From positions 901,001 through 965,000 of the forward strand of contig NZ_JAZHRR010000001.1 of assembly GCF_036924515.1 (NCBI RefSeq): a DNA stretch of 64,000 nucleotides. The letters are read 5' to 3'. Position numbers and translations under genes: made by a program. The DNA is from Bradyrhizobium sp. AZCC 1610 (GTDB lineage: Bacteria > Pseudomonadota > Alphaproteobacteria > Rhizobiales > Xanthobacteraceae). Below the pieces are notes generated by a model, which did not search any database, had not been told where the DNA came from, and worked only from the letters and a program-made list of their open reading frames with translations. This document shows positions 17,318 through 26,722 of this stretch, piece after piece; the stretch's first letter is position 1, and each line of letters starts with the position of its first letter.

Positions 17318-17614
17318 ATGTTCAAACGATCCGATCAGGACAGCAGACAATCCGTGCACATCGTCGTCGACGGGGCCGCCGTCGCCGCGCGCGAGGGCGA
17401 TACGGTTTCCGCAGCCCTGCTCGCCTCCGGCCGTGACGTGCGCCGCGCCACCGCGGTGAGCGGCGCGCCGCGCTTGCCCTACTGCATGATGGGCGTGTGC
17501 TTCGACTGCCTCGTCACCATCGATGGCGTCGGCAATCGCCAAGGCTGCCTGGTACCTGTCGCTGAGGGCATGCAGATCGAGATTCAGAAGGGCAAAAGGG
17601 AGATCGGTCGATGA
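17318..17614 (+). CDS. Small [2Fe-2S]-binding subunit (HcnA/opine-oxidase type)
   Basis: A 98-residue protein with a single ferredoxin-like Fer2_4 fold. Four cysteines for a [2Fe-2S] cluster are seen in PYCMMGVCFDCLV and, 19 residues on, RQGCLV. Such small subunits carry electrons from the DAO-type flavoprotein in hydrogen cyanide synthase and opine/hydroxyproline dehydrogenases. Overlaps the next gene start by four bases. Confidence 0.88.
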   Translation: MFKRSDQDSRQSVHIVVDGAAVAAREGDTVSAALLASGRDVRRATAVSGAPRLPYCMMGVCFDCLVTIDGVGNRQGCLVPVAEGMQIEIQKGKREIGR

Positions 17615-19029
17615 ACGTGGCTCCCAAGCGCGATAGCTATGACGTCGTGGTCATCGGGGCAGGGCCCGCCGGGCTCGCTGCCGCTGCGACTGTGGCCGAG
17701 GCTGGCCTATCAACGCTGCTGCTCGACGAGAATGCCGGCCCCGGCGGTCAGGTCTGGCGTGCCATCGCCTCGACCCCGGTCACCGAACGCGACTACCTCG
17801 GTGCCGACTATTGGGCAGGCGCGGAACTCGTCCAGGTGGCGCAATCGAGCGGCGCCGAAGTCATCCAGCGTGCGACGGTCTGGAGCCTTGACCGGAATCT
17901 CGAGGTCGGCGTGTCAATCGGCGGCGCGTCGTCCCTCGTCGAGGCGCGTCGTGTGATTCTGGCGACGGGTGCGCTGGAGCGGCCGTTTCCGATTCCCGGC
18001 TGGACCCTTCCGGGCGTGATGACCGCAGGCGCCGCGCAGACGATGCTGAAGTCCTCGGGCCTGGTGCCGGACGGGCGGACGGTGATCGCCGGCCAGGGGC
18101 CGCTGCTTTGGCTGCTCGCGGCGCAGATCCTGCGCCTTGGCGGCCGCATCGATCGCATTCTCGATACGACCGAGCGTCGAAACTATTTTGCCGCGCTGCC
18201 TCACGCCTTCGCCTTCTTGACCTCGCCCTATTTCGCAAAGGGCCTTGCCATGATGCGGGAGGTGCGGGCGAAAGTGCCGGTGGTGACTGGAGTGAGCGAA
18301 CTCGCTGCCGCCGGCGACGGTCAGCTCGCAACCGTGACCTATGCCGTCGGCAGCCGACGCGAGACGATTCCGGCCGAGCTGCTGCTGCTGCACCAGGGGG
18401 TGGTGCCCAACGTCAATCTCGCGATGGCGGCCGCGATCGAGCATCGCTGGGACGACCTGCAGCTCTGCTGGTCGCCGGTTCTCGATCACAACGGCAACAC
18501 ATCGGTTGAAGGCATCGCCATCGCCGGAGATGGTGCCGGGATCGGCGGCGCGGCAGCCGCAATTGTCCGCGGCCGCATCGCGGCGCGCGGTGCGGTCGAG
18601 GCGCTGGCGCCTGCGGCTGCTGCCAAGCTTGCACCGATGTCGACCTTCAGAGCAGCGCTGGCTAAGGCCGAGCGCGGCCGTGCCTTCCTCGATACGCTGT
18701 TCCGCCCCGCCCGGCAGTTTCGCATTCCCTCTGGCGACACCATTGTCTGTCGCTGCGAGGAGGTATCGGCCAAGGACATCCTCGATGCCGTCGCGATCGG
18801 TGCGACCGGCCCCAACCAGCTCAAGGCTTATCGCCGCACCGGCATGGGTCCCTGCCAGGGCCGGCTCTGCGGTCTGACCGTCACTGAGCTGATGGCGCAG
18901 GCCCGCGGCAAGACTCCGCAGGAGATCGGCTACTATCGGCTGCGCGCACCGGTGAAGCCGATCACGCTCGCTGAGCTGGCGGCGGTGCCGAAGACAGACG
19001 CCGACGTCCACGCGGTGGTGCGCGGATGA
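17611..19029 (+). CDS. FAD/NAD(P)-binding oxidoreductase with C-terminal [2Fe-2S] domain (HcnB/OoxA type)
   Basis: A 472-residue protein. An N-terminal FAD site (VVIGAGPAGLAAAATVAEAG) is followed by a second dinucleotide site near residues 155-175, and the C-terminal BFD-like [2Fe-2S] domain has CRCEEV and GPCQGRLC. This is the domain order of the alpha subunit of opine oxidases and HcnB. It is expected to accept electrons from the DAO-type subunits. Coupled by four-base overlaps to genes on both sides. Confidence 0.88.
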   Translation: MNVAPKRDSYDVVVIGAGPAGLAAAATVAEAGLSTLLLDENAGPGGQVWRAIASTPVTERDYLGADYWAGAELVQVAQSSGAEVIQRATVWSLDRNLEVGVSIGGASSLVEARRVILATGALERPFPIPGWTLPGVMTAGAAQTMLKSSGLVPDGRTVIAGQGPLLWLLAAQILRLGGRIDRILDTTERRNYFAALPHAFAFLTSPYFAKGLAMMREVRAKVPVVTGVSELAAAGDGQLATVTYAVGSRRETIPAELLLLHQGVVPNVNLAMAAAIEHRWDDLQLCWSPVLDHNGNTSVEGIAIAGDGAGIGGAAAAIVRGRIAARGAVEALAPAAAAKLAPMSTFRAALAKAERGRAFLDTLFRPARQFRIPSGDTIVCRCEEVSAKDILDAVAIGATGPNQLKAYRRTGMGPCQGRLCGLTVTELMAQARGKTPQEIGYYRLRAPVKPITLAELAAVPKTDADVHAVVRG

Positions 19030-20147
19030 CGAAGCTCGCGGATGCCATCATTGTCGGTGGCGGCATCCACGGATGCTCGACCGCGCTTCACATGTGCCTC
19101 GCGGGCATGAAGCCGGTGTTGATCGAGAAGGACTATGCCGGCCGCCATGCCTCAGGGGTGAATGCCGGTGGCGTCCGTCAGCTCGCGCGGCATGTCGCCG
19201 AGATCCCGCTCTCGATCCGCTCGATGGGCATTTGGGAGCGCATTGAAGGACTTGTCGACGACGCCTGCGGCTTCGAAAGCCACGGCCAGGTGCTGGTCGC
19301 CGAGAACGACGCCGAATTCGAAGCCTGTCGCGCGCGCGTCGCCGAGCTGAATGCGCTCGGCTTCACCCATGAGGAGCTGATCGATGGGCCAGAGCTGCGG
19401 CGGCTGGTGTCGGCGGTGGCCGAGAGTTGCCCTGGCGGAGTGGTGTCGCGGCGCGATGGTGCGGCCGATCCGGCCCGAACCACCACCGCGTTTCGCCGCA
19501 AGGCCGCCGCGCTCGGCGCAACCGTCTGTGAGGGCGTGGCAGCGTCCAACATTCGAAAGCAAGATGGGTTGTGGCGGGTTGATATCGGCGCCGATACCTA
19601 TGCGGCGCCGGTGCTCGTCAATGCCGCAGGCGCTTGGGCCGGCCGCATCGCCGCGGCGCTTGGTGAGCCGGTGCCGGTTGAGACTGTGGCGCCGATGCTG
19701 ATGATTACCTCCCGCGTGCCGCATTTCATCGATCCGGTGGTAATCCTGCGCGGCCGCAAACTCTCCTTCAAACAGTTCGCCAACGGCACGGTCCTGATCG
19801 GTGGCGGGCATCTGGCGACGCCGGACCAGGACAGAAACGAGACCTTGCTGGACTGGCGCAGCCTCGCCATCAGCGCGCGTACGGTGTTCGAGCTCTTTCC
19901 AATCATGCGCGACGCCACCATCGTCCGTGCCTGGGCCGGCATCGAGGCGCGGACGCGCGACGAATTGCCCGTGCTCGGCCCGAGCGCCCGGCACTCGGGG
20001 CTCTACTACCAGTTCGGGTTTTCGCTGCATGGCTTCCAACTCGGCCCCGGCGCAGGCGCTGTGATGACGGAACTGATCGCCAACGGTGGCACCCAAACAC
20101 GGATCGGCGATCTCAGCATCGACCGGTTTCATCCTTCAACACCCTAG
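19026..20147 (+). CDS. FAD-dependent oxidoreductase, DAO family (second copy)
   Basis: A 373-residue DAO-fold flavoprotein with FAD motif IIVGGGIHGCSTALHMCLAG and the RHASGVNAGGVRQLARH substrate-side region known from dimethylglycine/sarcosine-like and opine oxidase beta subunits. It is only distantly like the first DAO gene of the operon (16133), so two amine-oxidising subunits share one set of electron-transfer subunits, or act in sequence. The exact substrate cannot be read. Confidence 0.85.
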   Translation: MTKLADAIIVGGGIHGCSTALHMCLAGMKPVLIEKDYAGRHASGVNAGGVRQLARHVAEIPLSIRSMGIWERIEGLVDDACGFESHGQVLVAENDAEFEACRARVAELNALGFTHEELIDGPELRRLVSAVAESCPGGVVSRRDGAADPARTTTAFRRKAAALGATVCEGVAASNIRKQDGLWRVDIGADTYAAPVLVNAAGAWAGRIAAALGEPVPVETVAPMLMITSRVPHFIDPVVILRGRKLSFKQFANGTVLIGGGHLATPDQDRNETLLDWRSLAISARTVFELFPIMRDATIVRAWAGIEARTRDELPVLGPSARHSGLYYQFGFSLHGFQLGPGAGAVMTELIANGGTQTRIGDLSIDRFHPSTP

Positions 20148-20164
20148 AAGAAGATGAGGACATC

Positions 20165-20512
20165 ATGAACATCATCCGCAACATCCGTACGCCGATCATG
20201 CACCGCGCAGTTGAAGCCAACGGGTTTGTGTTCGTCGGCGGCACGATCGCCGACGACACCAGCACCTCGATGGGCGAGCAGACCCGCAACATCCTCGGCA
20301 AGATTGCCGGCTATCTGAAAGAGGCGGGCACTGACGCAACCCGCGTCGTCAGTGCCTCGATCTTCGTGACGGATCTCTCCAAGAAAAAGGAGATGGATGC
20401 GGCTTGGCTCGAATTTTTCGGCAACGACCTCCCGACGCGGGCAACGGTCGGTGTAGCCGATCTCGGGGGCGGCGCCTTGATTGAAATAGTGATCACTGCG
20501 CTCAAAGACTGA
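20165..20512 (+). CDS. RidA-family enamine/imine deaminase
   Basis: A 115-residue YjgF/YER057c/UK114 protein. The arginine that binds the substrate carboxylate is present in LPTRATVGVADL, and the C-terminal ALIEIVITAL strand is normal. RidA proteins hydrolyse reactive 2-aminoacrylate-type enamines/imines. Sitting 17 bases behind the amine oxidase genes, it probably hydrolyses the imine they release. A glutamate seen in canonical RidA near the C-terminus (EIV) is present. Confidence 0.88.
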   Translation: MNIIRNIRTPIMHRAVEANGFVFVGGTIADDTSTSMGEQTRNILGKIAGYLKEAGTDATRVVSASIFVTDLSKKKEMDAAWLEFFGNDLPTRATVGVADLGGGALIEIVITALKD

Positions 20513-20652
20513 GCGCACTGATCCGTCTGCAATGCAACTTTGATATAGCCGGTTTTCACCATCGCTAATTCAACGGTGACTGCTTGTCGGCTACGGTCGT
20601 CCGCCAGCTCAGTCGCTGCCCACCCGTTCATGATCCAATGAGGTCCACCACA

Positions 20653-21558
20653 ATGCGTCTGTCATTGACCATGCTTGCCGTTGCCCTGATCACCGCCCCC
20701 GCAAGCGCAAGCGAGCTGACCGGGACGCTCCAGAAGGTCAAGGAGACGAACAGGATCGTGCTTGGCATCCAGGAAGCCTCGGTGCCGTTCAGCTATCTGG
20801 ACGGCGACCAGAAGGCGATTGGATACGCCGTCGACATCTGCATGAAGATCGTGGACGCGGTGAAGCGCGAACTGAAGCTTTCAAGCCTCAACGTCGAGAC
20901 GAGCCCCGTGACGTCGTCCAACCGCATTCCGCTCATGATGAACGGCGCGGTCGATCTGGTCTGCTCTTCCACCACCAACAATGCGGAGCGGCAGCGCCAG
21001 GTGTCCTTTACGAACTCGCATTTCCTGTCGGCGACCCGCTTCGCCGCGCGAAAGGCCGATAACGTCGCCACGATCGACCAGTTGAAGGGCAAGCCGGTCG
21101 TTGCGATATCGGGCTCGACCAACATGGTGCAGCTCAACCAGGCCAACACCGCCCGAAATCTCGGCGTCACGGTGCTGGCTGCCAAGGACCAGGCGGAGGC
21201 GTTTCTGATGCTGGAGACCGGCCGCGCCGCCGCCTACGTACTCGATGACGTGCAGCTCGCCGTCGCGATTGCGCGATCGAAGGACCCGTCCGCCTATATC
21301 ATCAGCGAGGAGACGTTTTCGAAGGCCGAACCCTACGGGATCATGCTGCGCAAGAATGATATCCCGTTCAAGGCCCTGGTGGATCGTGCGACGGCGGAAC
21401 TGTATCGCAGCCCCGAGATCGCGGTCATCTACAAGAAATGGTTCGAATCGCCGGTACCCCCGAACGGCCTTAATTACAAGACGCCGATGTCAGCGGTGTT
21501 GCGCAGTGCGTTCGCAAATCCGTCAGACAGCCCCGACCCGGCAAGCTACGAGCGCTGA
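20653..21558 (+). CDS. Amino-acid ABC transporter substrate-binding protein (GltI/polar amino acid type)
   Basis: A 301-residue family-3 solute-binding protein with a signal peptide (cut near APASA-SELTG). Segments IVLGIQEASVPFSYLDGDQKAIGYAVDIC (start of lobe 1), LVCSSTTNNAERQ and VAISGSTNMVQLNQ match glutamate/aspartate binding proteins. The start at 20653 follows GAGG at 9 bases; a start 15 bases upstream lacks one. No permease or ATPase follows, so it must use a transporter encoded elsewhere. It stands 140 bases behind ridA. Confidence 0.85.
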   Translation: MRLSLTMLAVALITAPASASELTGTLQKVKETNRIVLGIQEASVPFSYLDGDQKAIGYAVDICMKIVDAVKRELKLSSLNVETSPVTSSNRIPLMMNGAVDLVCSSTTNNAERQRQVSFTNSHFLSATRFAARKADNVATIDQLKGKPVVAISGSTNMVQLNQANTARNLGVTVLAAKDQAEAFLMLETGRAAAYVLDDVQLAVAIARSKDPSAYIISEETFSKAEPYGIMLRKNDIPFKALVDRATAELYRSPEIAVIYKKWFESPVPPNGLNYKTPMSAVLRSAFANPSDSPDPASYER

Positions 21559-21564
21559 AAGGCG

Positions 21565-22389
21565 TCACCCTGCCCAGCACTGTCCCCCGCCATCGACGCG
21601 CAGCACCTGACCTGACACAAACGCACCCAGGGGGCCTGCGAACACTTCGACGACCCGCGCGACTTCGTCGACGGTGGCGATGCGGTCCAGCGTGCCCGTT
21701 TCCACCATTCGTTCCTGATCTACCGCGCGCGTGCCCATGAAGCGGCCGGTGCGGGTGTCGCCCGGCGCGATGCAGTTCACCGTGATGTCGTAGGATCGGA
21801 GCTGGTCGGCGAGGCAGCGCGTGTAATGAGTCATGCCGGCTTTCGCGACCGCATAGATTGAACCGTTGGTGCGGCCCTTGAAGGCCGCGACCGAACCGAT
21901 GGTGACGATGCGGCCCTGGCGCCGCGGCATCATCTGCTTTGCCACTGCCTGGCAAGTCAGGATCGTTGAGAGCAGGTTTCGATCGAGCACCGCGCGCACG
22001 TCTTCCTCGCGGATGCCGACGGCGTCGTTCGGATCCGGCTTGCCACCCTTGGCGGCGATGTCGCCGCCGGCATTGTGGACGAGAATATCGATCGCTCCCA
22101 ATTGCTGCGTCGTGGTCTCGACCACCCGCGCGATGTCGGCGCCTTGAGTTAGATCGCCGAGCACGCGGATGGTGCGGACGCCATGCACCGTTGCCACCGC
22201 TTCAGCGACCGCCGTCAGTGTCGATCCCTCGCCATATTCCGCCGGGCCATGCTCGCGCATGCCGTGAATGGCGACATCGGCGCCGAGGCTCGCGAGCCGT
22301 TCGGCGAACGCCCGGCCAAGCCCGCGGCCGGCACCGGTGACCAGCGTAACCTTGCCCTTCAGCGCCTGCGCGGCGTCGTGTGGTGCCAT
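21565..22389 (-). CDS. Short-chain dehydrogenase/reductase
   Basis: A 274-residue classical SDR: cofactor motif TGAGRGLGRA, NAGG, catalytic Ser in IGSVAAF, Tyr-x-x-x-Lys in YAVAK. The region after NAGG carries a 12-residue insert (KGGKPDPNDAVG) not usual in FabG. A 21-base gap after the RpiR gene makes them one operon. Substrate is not visible; being divergent to the amide/branched-chain importer, it may act on the imported compound. Confidence 0.88.
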   Translation of the reverse strand: MAPHDAAQALKGKVTLVTGAGRGLGRAFAERLASLGADVAIHGMREHGPAEYGEGSTLTAVAEAVATVHGVRTIRVLGDLTQGADIARVVETTTQQLGAIDILVHNAGGDIAAKGGKPDPNDAVGIREEDVRAVLDRNLLSTILTCQAVAKQMMPRRQGRIVTIGSVAAFKGRTNGSIYAVAKAGMTHYTRCLADQLRSYDITVNCIAPGDTRTGRFMGTRAVDQERMVETGTLDRIATVDEVARVVEVFAGPLGAFVSGQVLRVDGGGQCWAG

Positions 22390-22410
22390 GATGTCTTCTC
22401 CTGTGAAAGG

Positions 22411-23247
22411 TCAGTCTGTGGCGAGATCGAGGCCGATGGCGAGCGCCTGCACCAGGCACATCGGCGCGACCAGTGTGCGCAATGCTGGCTCCGGCATGTC
22501 CTGGATCTCGAATACGACCGATGCGCCCTCGACGATCGGGCTCAGCAGACTGTCGGTGATGGAAATCGCCGGCACGTTGCGCGCCACCAGTTCGGGAAAC
22601 AGCCGCGCCGTGTCGGGGTAATAGTTGCGGAAGCTGATCGCGACCAGCGCGTCCTCGGCGGTAGCGGGATGGGATTGCTCATGAATGCTGCCGCCGGTGC
22701 CGTCGAGCAACACCACGCGCCGCCCGAATTTTCGCAGCACATAGGCGAGATGCGTCGCCACCGGAAACGAGCCGCCAAGGCCGAGCAAATAGATGTCGCG
22801 CGCCTTCGCCAGTATTTTGATGGCGGCTTCGAGCTGGTGCTCATGGGCTGACTGACTCAGCGCTACCAGCGATGATTGCGCCTCCGCGACGAAGCGTCCC
22901 AGCACCGCGGCAGGCTTGCGTCCGAGAATCGATTTCTCCTCGCTCTTCATCCGCGCCAGCCGCGCCTTGTAACTCGGCGCTACGCCGGCCACGAGGCGCG
23001 AACGGAATACCTGCTGCATCTGGGTGAAGCCGCCGAAGCCGAGCGCGTGCGCGAAGCGGACGATGGCCGAAGGCGGTACGCCGGAGCGCTCCGCGATCTC
23101 GGCAACGGTGCCGAGCGCGACGTCGGTCGGATGATCGAGCACGAACTCGGCGATCTGCTGCAAGCGTCCGGACAAAGCGCGATGCCGCTGGGCGATCGCG
23201 CCGCGCAACTCGTCGTAACTCATCGCCGTGCCGGCAGGCTTGTTCAT
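22411..23247 (-). CDS. RpiR/MurR-family transcriptional regulator
   Basis: A 278-residue regulator with an N-terminal HTH_6 domain (LGTVAEIAERSGVPPSAIVRFAHALGFGGF) and a C-terminal SIS domain (about 125-255; DIYLLGLGGSFPVATHLAYVL). SIS domains bind phosphosugars, but many alphaproteobacterial relatives control amine/amide uptake operons. It is divergent from the ABC operon beginning at 23383; a TAGAA-TTCTA palindrome lies between. ATG 23223 is an alternative start. Confidence 0.88.
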   Translation of the reverse strand: MNKPAGTAMSYDELRGAIAQRHRALSGRLQQIAEFVLDHPTDVALGTVAEIAERSGVPPSAIVRFAHALGFGGFTQMQQVFRSRLVAGVAPSYKARLARMKSEEKSILGRKPAAVLGRFVAEAQSSLVALSQSAHEHQLEAAIKILAKARDIYLLGLGGSFPVATHLAYVLRKFGRRVVLLDGTGGSIHEQSHPATAEDALVAISFRNYYPDTARLFPELVARNVPAISITDSLLSPIVEGASVVFEIQDMPEPALRTLVAPMCLVQALAIGLDLATD

Positions 23248-23326
23248 GGTGTCAGCTTTACCCGATCGCGACCGTTTCGCCGATTGGTTCTATCTTCTGG
23301 TTCAAACATTCCACTTTACATTTACA

Positions 23327-23344
23327 ATAGAACGTTCATTCTAT
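23327..23344. promoter_or_regulatory. Candidate RpiR operator
   Basis: ATAGAA-CGTTCA-TTCTAT is a perfect 6-base dyad in the divergent region, 38 bases before the binding-protein gene. GAA...TTC dyads are common RpiR targets. A nearby direct repeat GGTTC (23286 and 23299) may also matter. Confidence 0.5.
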
Positions 23345-23382
23345 GAGCTGCAACAAGAAAACAAAGCGGTTGGGAGGGAGCC

Positions 23383-24678
23383 ATGACGAAGCGTGAAATC
23401 TCGCGGCGAGGCGTTCTCAAGGGCAGCCTGATGGCCAGTGCCTTTGCCGGGACGGCCAGTTATTTCGGCCCGTGGAAGGAAAATCAGGTTTGGGCGCAAG
23501 GCGCCGCCAAGCCGATCAAGCTAGGCCTGACCTGCGACGCCAGCGGCCAGTATGGCAACAGCGGCCAGGACGATCTGCGCGGCATCCAGATGGCGATCGA
23601 CGAGGCCAACGCCAAAGGCGGGGTGCTCGGGCGCAAGGTCACCTGGATCACCGCCGACACCGAGACGACGCCGGCGACCGGCAGCCGCATCGCCGAGCGT
23701 TTCATCACCCGGGAAGACTGCACCATCCTGATCGGCGCGGTGCATTCCGGCGTCGCCAACGCCATCACCCAGGTCGCCGCCAAGAACGGCGTGATCTACC
23801 TCAACACCAATTCCTCGGCGCCCAGCGAGGCGGGCGAGAATTGTTCGCGCATCAAATTCGTCTGGGACGGTAACGGCACCAATTTCTCCAAGGCGTCGGT
23901 CAAGAACGCCGTCGATTCGATCGGCAAGAAATGGATGCTGCTCACCAACGATTACGTGTGGGGCCACACCACGTCAGCTGCGACGAAAGCGCAGGTCGAG
24001 GGTGCCGGTGGCAAGATCATGGACAATCTGCTGGTGCCGCAGAACACGCGTGACTTCACGGCGTATCTGTTGAAGATCCAGCAGGCGAAGCCGGATGTAG
24101 TGGCGACCGCGATCGGCGGCGACGACATCAAGGCGCTGCGCGAGCAGGTTGCCCAGCTCAAGCTCGACGGCAAGCCGGCCTGGATCAACAACCAGCAGGA
24201 CTGGCCCGATGTGTGGGGCGCGCCCAACAGCCTGTTCGGCGTGTTCGGCACCACCTGGTATCACAAGCTCGCGCTGCCCGGCGTCGCGGAATTCGTGAAG
24301 AAGTGGCAGGCCACCAACAAGGAGGGGTCTATCCCGGTGCCCGGAAACGTCTCCTACAACGGCTACATGGCGACGCGTGAGTTGCTGCGTGCGATCGAGC
24401 GCGCAGGCTCGACCAACAACATCAAGATTATCAAGGAACTTGAAAACCTGAAGGTCTCGGCGACCGACCGCATGCAGCATTTCGATGCCTACATGGACCC
24501 GGTGACGCATCAGATGCAGCAGACGATCTACCTGGCGCGCCGCAACGCCAAGCCGTCGGATAACACCGATCTGTACGAGATCATCAGCTGGACCGAGCCG
24601 AAGGCGGCTGCCGATACCGATGCGCAAGCCAAGTGCAAGCTGACGCCCTACGAGCAGGTTCCGACCGTCGACTCCTGA
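23383..24678 (+). CDS. ABC transporter substrate-binding protein, urea/amide/branched-chain type
   Basis: A 431-residue family-5 binding protein. It starts with a Tat-like signal (SRRGVLKGSLMASAFAG, cut near VWAQG). The Leu/Ile/Val-binding fold (IKLGLTCDASGQYGNSGQDD, GVLGRKVTWITADTETTP) is near urea/short-chain-amide members. Good ribosome site GGGAGGG. It is followed by a hairpin (24702-24726) that could let this mRNA part last longer than the downstream genes, as is common for binding proteins. Confidence 0.88.
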   Translation: MTKREISRRGVLKGSLMASAFAGTASYFGPWKENQVWAQGAAKPIKLGLTCDASGQYGNSGQDDLRGIQMAIDEANAKGGVLGRKVTWITADTETTPATGSRIAERFITREDCTILIGAVHSGVANAITQVAAKNGVIYLNTNSSAPSEAGENCSRIKFVWDGNGTNFSKASVKNAVDSIGKKWMLLTNDYVWGHTTSAATKAQVEGAGGKIMDNLLVPQNTRDFTAYLLKIQQAKPDVVATAIGGDDIKALREQVAQLKLDGKPAWINNQQDWPDVWGAPNSLFGVFGTTWYHKLALPGVAEFVKKWQATNKEGSIPVPGNVSYNGYMATRELLRAIERAGSTNNIKIIKELENLKVSATDRMQHFDAYMDPVTHQMQQTIYLARRNAKPSDNTDLYEIISWTEPKAAADTDAQAKCKLTPYEQVPTVDS

Positions 24679-24701
24679 CGACAACAGGGCTTCACCTCCT
24701 G

Positions 24702-24726
24702 CAGCGGGCGTGCGGCGCGCCCGCTG
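24702..24726 (+). terminator. Intercistronic hairpin after the binding-protein gene
   Basis: CAGCGGGCG-TGCGGCG-CGCCCGCTG, a 9-base-pair GC-rich stem with no T-run, between the binding protein and the permease. It probably stabilises or partly stops the upstream transcript. Confidence 0.5.
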
Positions 24727-24754
24727 TCTCGCAATTCCAACACGAGACTGCAGC

Positions 24755-25675
24755 TTGTTCGATCTCCTTCCGCATATCCTCAACGGCCTCACGCTCGGCC
24801 TGCTGTTCGCGCTGATCGCGCTCGGCTTCATGCTGATCGTCGGGCTGATGGAGCAGATCAACCTGGCGCATGGTTCGTTGTTCGCGCTCGGCGCCTACTT
24901 CGCCATGCAACTGATGGGACCGCGCCCGCCGTTCCCGCCGGATATCGCGCATGCCTGGCTCGCGATGCCGCTCGGCTGGCGCTACGTCGCGACGCTGATC
25001 CTGGCGCCGGCGGCGGTGGGCATCGTCGGCATTGCCATCGAATTCTGCATGCGCCGCACCTACGGCAAGGATCCGCTCTACGGCCTTCTGCTCACCTTTG
25101 GCGCGGCGATGGTGATCGAGGAGACGATCCGCCTGACCTGGGGTACGCGCGATTACGTGTTGCAGGTTCCGCAAGGCGTCAGCGGCGGCTTTCTGTTCGG
25201 TGATTTGATCTGGTCGACCTATCGCTTCTATGCCGCAGGCATCGCGGTCGCGATCATCGGACTGGTCTGGCTTCTGATCGAGAAGACGTCGTTCGGCGCG
25301 ACCGTCAAGGCCGGCGCCCATGACAGCGAGATCGTGCGCGCGCTCGGCATCAATTTGACGCGGCTGCGGCTCCTGGTCTTCGTGTTTGGCACCATGCTGG
25401 CCGCGATCGCCGGAATCATCGTGGCGCCGATCTGGGGCATCCGCCCGCATATGGGCGTCGACGCCGTCATTCCGGCATTCCTGGTGATCGTGCTCGGCGG
25501 CGTCGGCAGTTTCTGGGGCGCGGTCGTTGCGGGCCTGCTGGTCGGTCTCGCCGTCGGCCTCACCGGCGCCTATGCCTCCGAATGGTCTTTGCTGTCGATG
25601 TACGTGCTGCTGGTGGTGGTCGTGACCGTTCGGGCGCGCGGCCTCTGGGGCAAGAAAAGCGTGCTTGAGGCCTAA
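24755..25675 (+). CDS. ABC transporter permease, LivH type
   Basis: A 306-residue inner-membrane permease. A TTG at 24755 gives the family-typical N-terminus (LFDLLPHILNGLTLGLLFALIALG); a GTG at 24710 would add 15 unlikely residues and lie in the hairpin. Family marks are ALGFMLIVGLMEQINLAHGS and the C-terminal VLGGVGSFWGA loop. Eight or so membrane segments. Confidence 0.88.
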   Translation: MFDLLPHILNGLTLGLLFALIALGFMLIVGLMEQINLAHGSLFALGAYFAMQLMGPRPPFPPDIAHAWLAMPLGWRYVATLILAPAAVGIVGIAIEFCMRRTYGKDPLYGLLLTFGAAMVIEETIRLTWGTRDYVLQVPQGVSGGFLFGDLIWSTYRFYAAGIAVAIIGLVWLLIEKTSFGATVKAGAHDSEIVRALGINLTRLRLLVFVFGTMLAAIAGIIVAPIWGIRPHMGVDAVIPAFLVIVLGGVGSFWGAVVAGLLVGLAVGLTGAYASEWSLLSMYVLLVVVVTVRARGLWGKKSVLEA

Positions 25676-25677
25676 AG

Positions 25678-26722
25678 ATGATCCCAACGCAAAAATCCGA
25701 TTCCGAGCGGCTGATAACGCCCACCATGCTGGTGCTGCTTCTGGTGCTGGCGACGGTGCCGCTGTGGATCGCGCGCGTCGGCCTCTATCCTTATCTCGGC
25801 ATCGAAATCCTGATCTGGTCGCTCTACGCGCTGGCGTTCAATCTCGTGCTTGGTACGGCCGGGTTGCCGTCGTTCGGTCACGGCGCTTATTTCGGCATCG
25901 GCGCCTACGCCTTCGGCCTCTGTCAGTTCAATGTCGTTGCGAATCTCTGGATATGCCTGGCGGCTGCGTTTGTTGTTGCGGGACTGGCCGGAGGCGCTGG
26001 TCGCGCTGTTCATCTCGCACCGGCGCGGCATCTACTATGCCTTCATGACCATCGCCTTCGGCCAGATCTTCTGGACGCTCGCGATCAAGTCGCACAAGGT
26101 CACCGGCGGCGAGGACGGGCTGTTGAAGATCGCGCGGCTGCCGGCCGATCTTGGATTTGCGTCGTTCGATCTCGCCGGCAATGTGGCGTTCTACTATTTC
26201 GTTCTCATCGTGTTCGGCGTGGCGGTGGTCGCACTGTGGCGGCTGGTGCATTCGCCCTATGGCCGCGTGATCGCGGCCATCAAGCAGAGCGAAACCCGCG
26301 CCGCGCATCTCGGCTACAATGTCTGGCTCTACAAGGCGTCGATCTTTACGCTGTCCGCGGCGGTTTCGGGGTTTGCCGGCGGGTTGTTCGCGATGGCGCA
26401 GCTTGCCGCATTCCCTGATGTGATGAGCCTGCATCAATCCGGTTACGTCGTCATGATGACGCTGGTCGGCGGCGGCCTCGTCAGTTTCTGGGGACCCGTG
26501 GTCGGCGTGTTCCTGTTTCTGATCGCGCGCGACGTGATCGGCGCGCTGACCAATGCCTGGATGTTGTATTTCGGTCTGCTATTCATGGCCGTGGTGCTGT
26601 TCCGGCCCGAGGGCGTTGCCGGCGCCATTACTGCAGCCTGGCAAAACCGTTCGCTGCATTCGATGCGGCAGCAGGGCGGTTCGGCACTACGTCTGTTGTT
26701 CGGAGGCGAGCGATGGCGCTGA
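25678..26722 (+). pseudogene. ABC transporter permease, LivM type, with a frameshift
   Basis: The first part (to about 25990) contains LIWSLYALAFNLVLGTAGLPSFGHGAYFGIGAY, the LivM signature; then the frame is lost in a GGAGGCGCTGG run (25981-26000) and the rest, from ALVALFISHRRGIYYAFMTIAFGQ, is in another frame to 26722. All LivM parts are present if one base is removed, so this is either a sequencing indel or a fresh mutation that would inactivate the importer. The downstream ATPases look intact. Confidence 0.8.
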
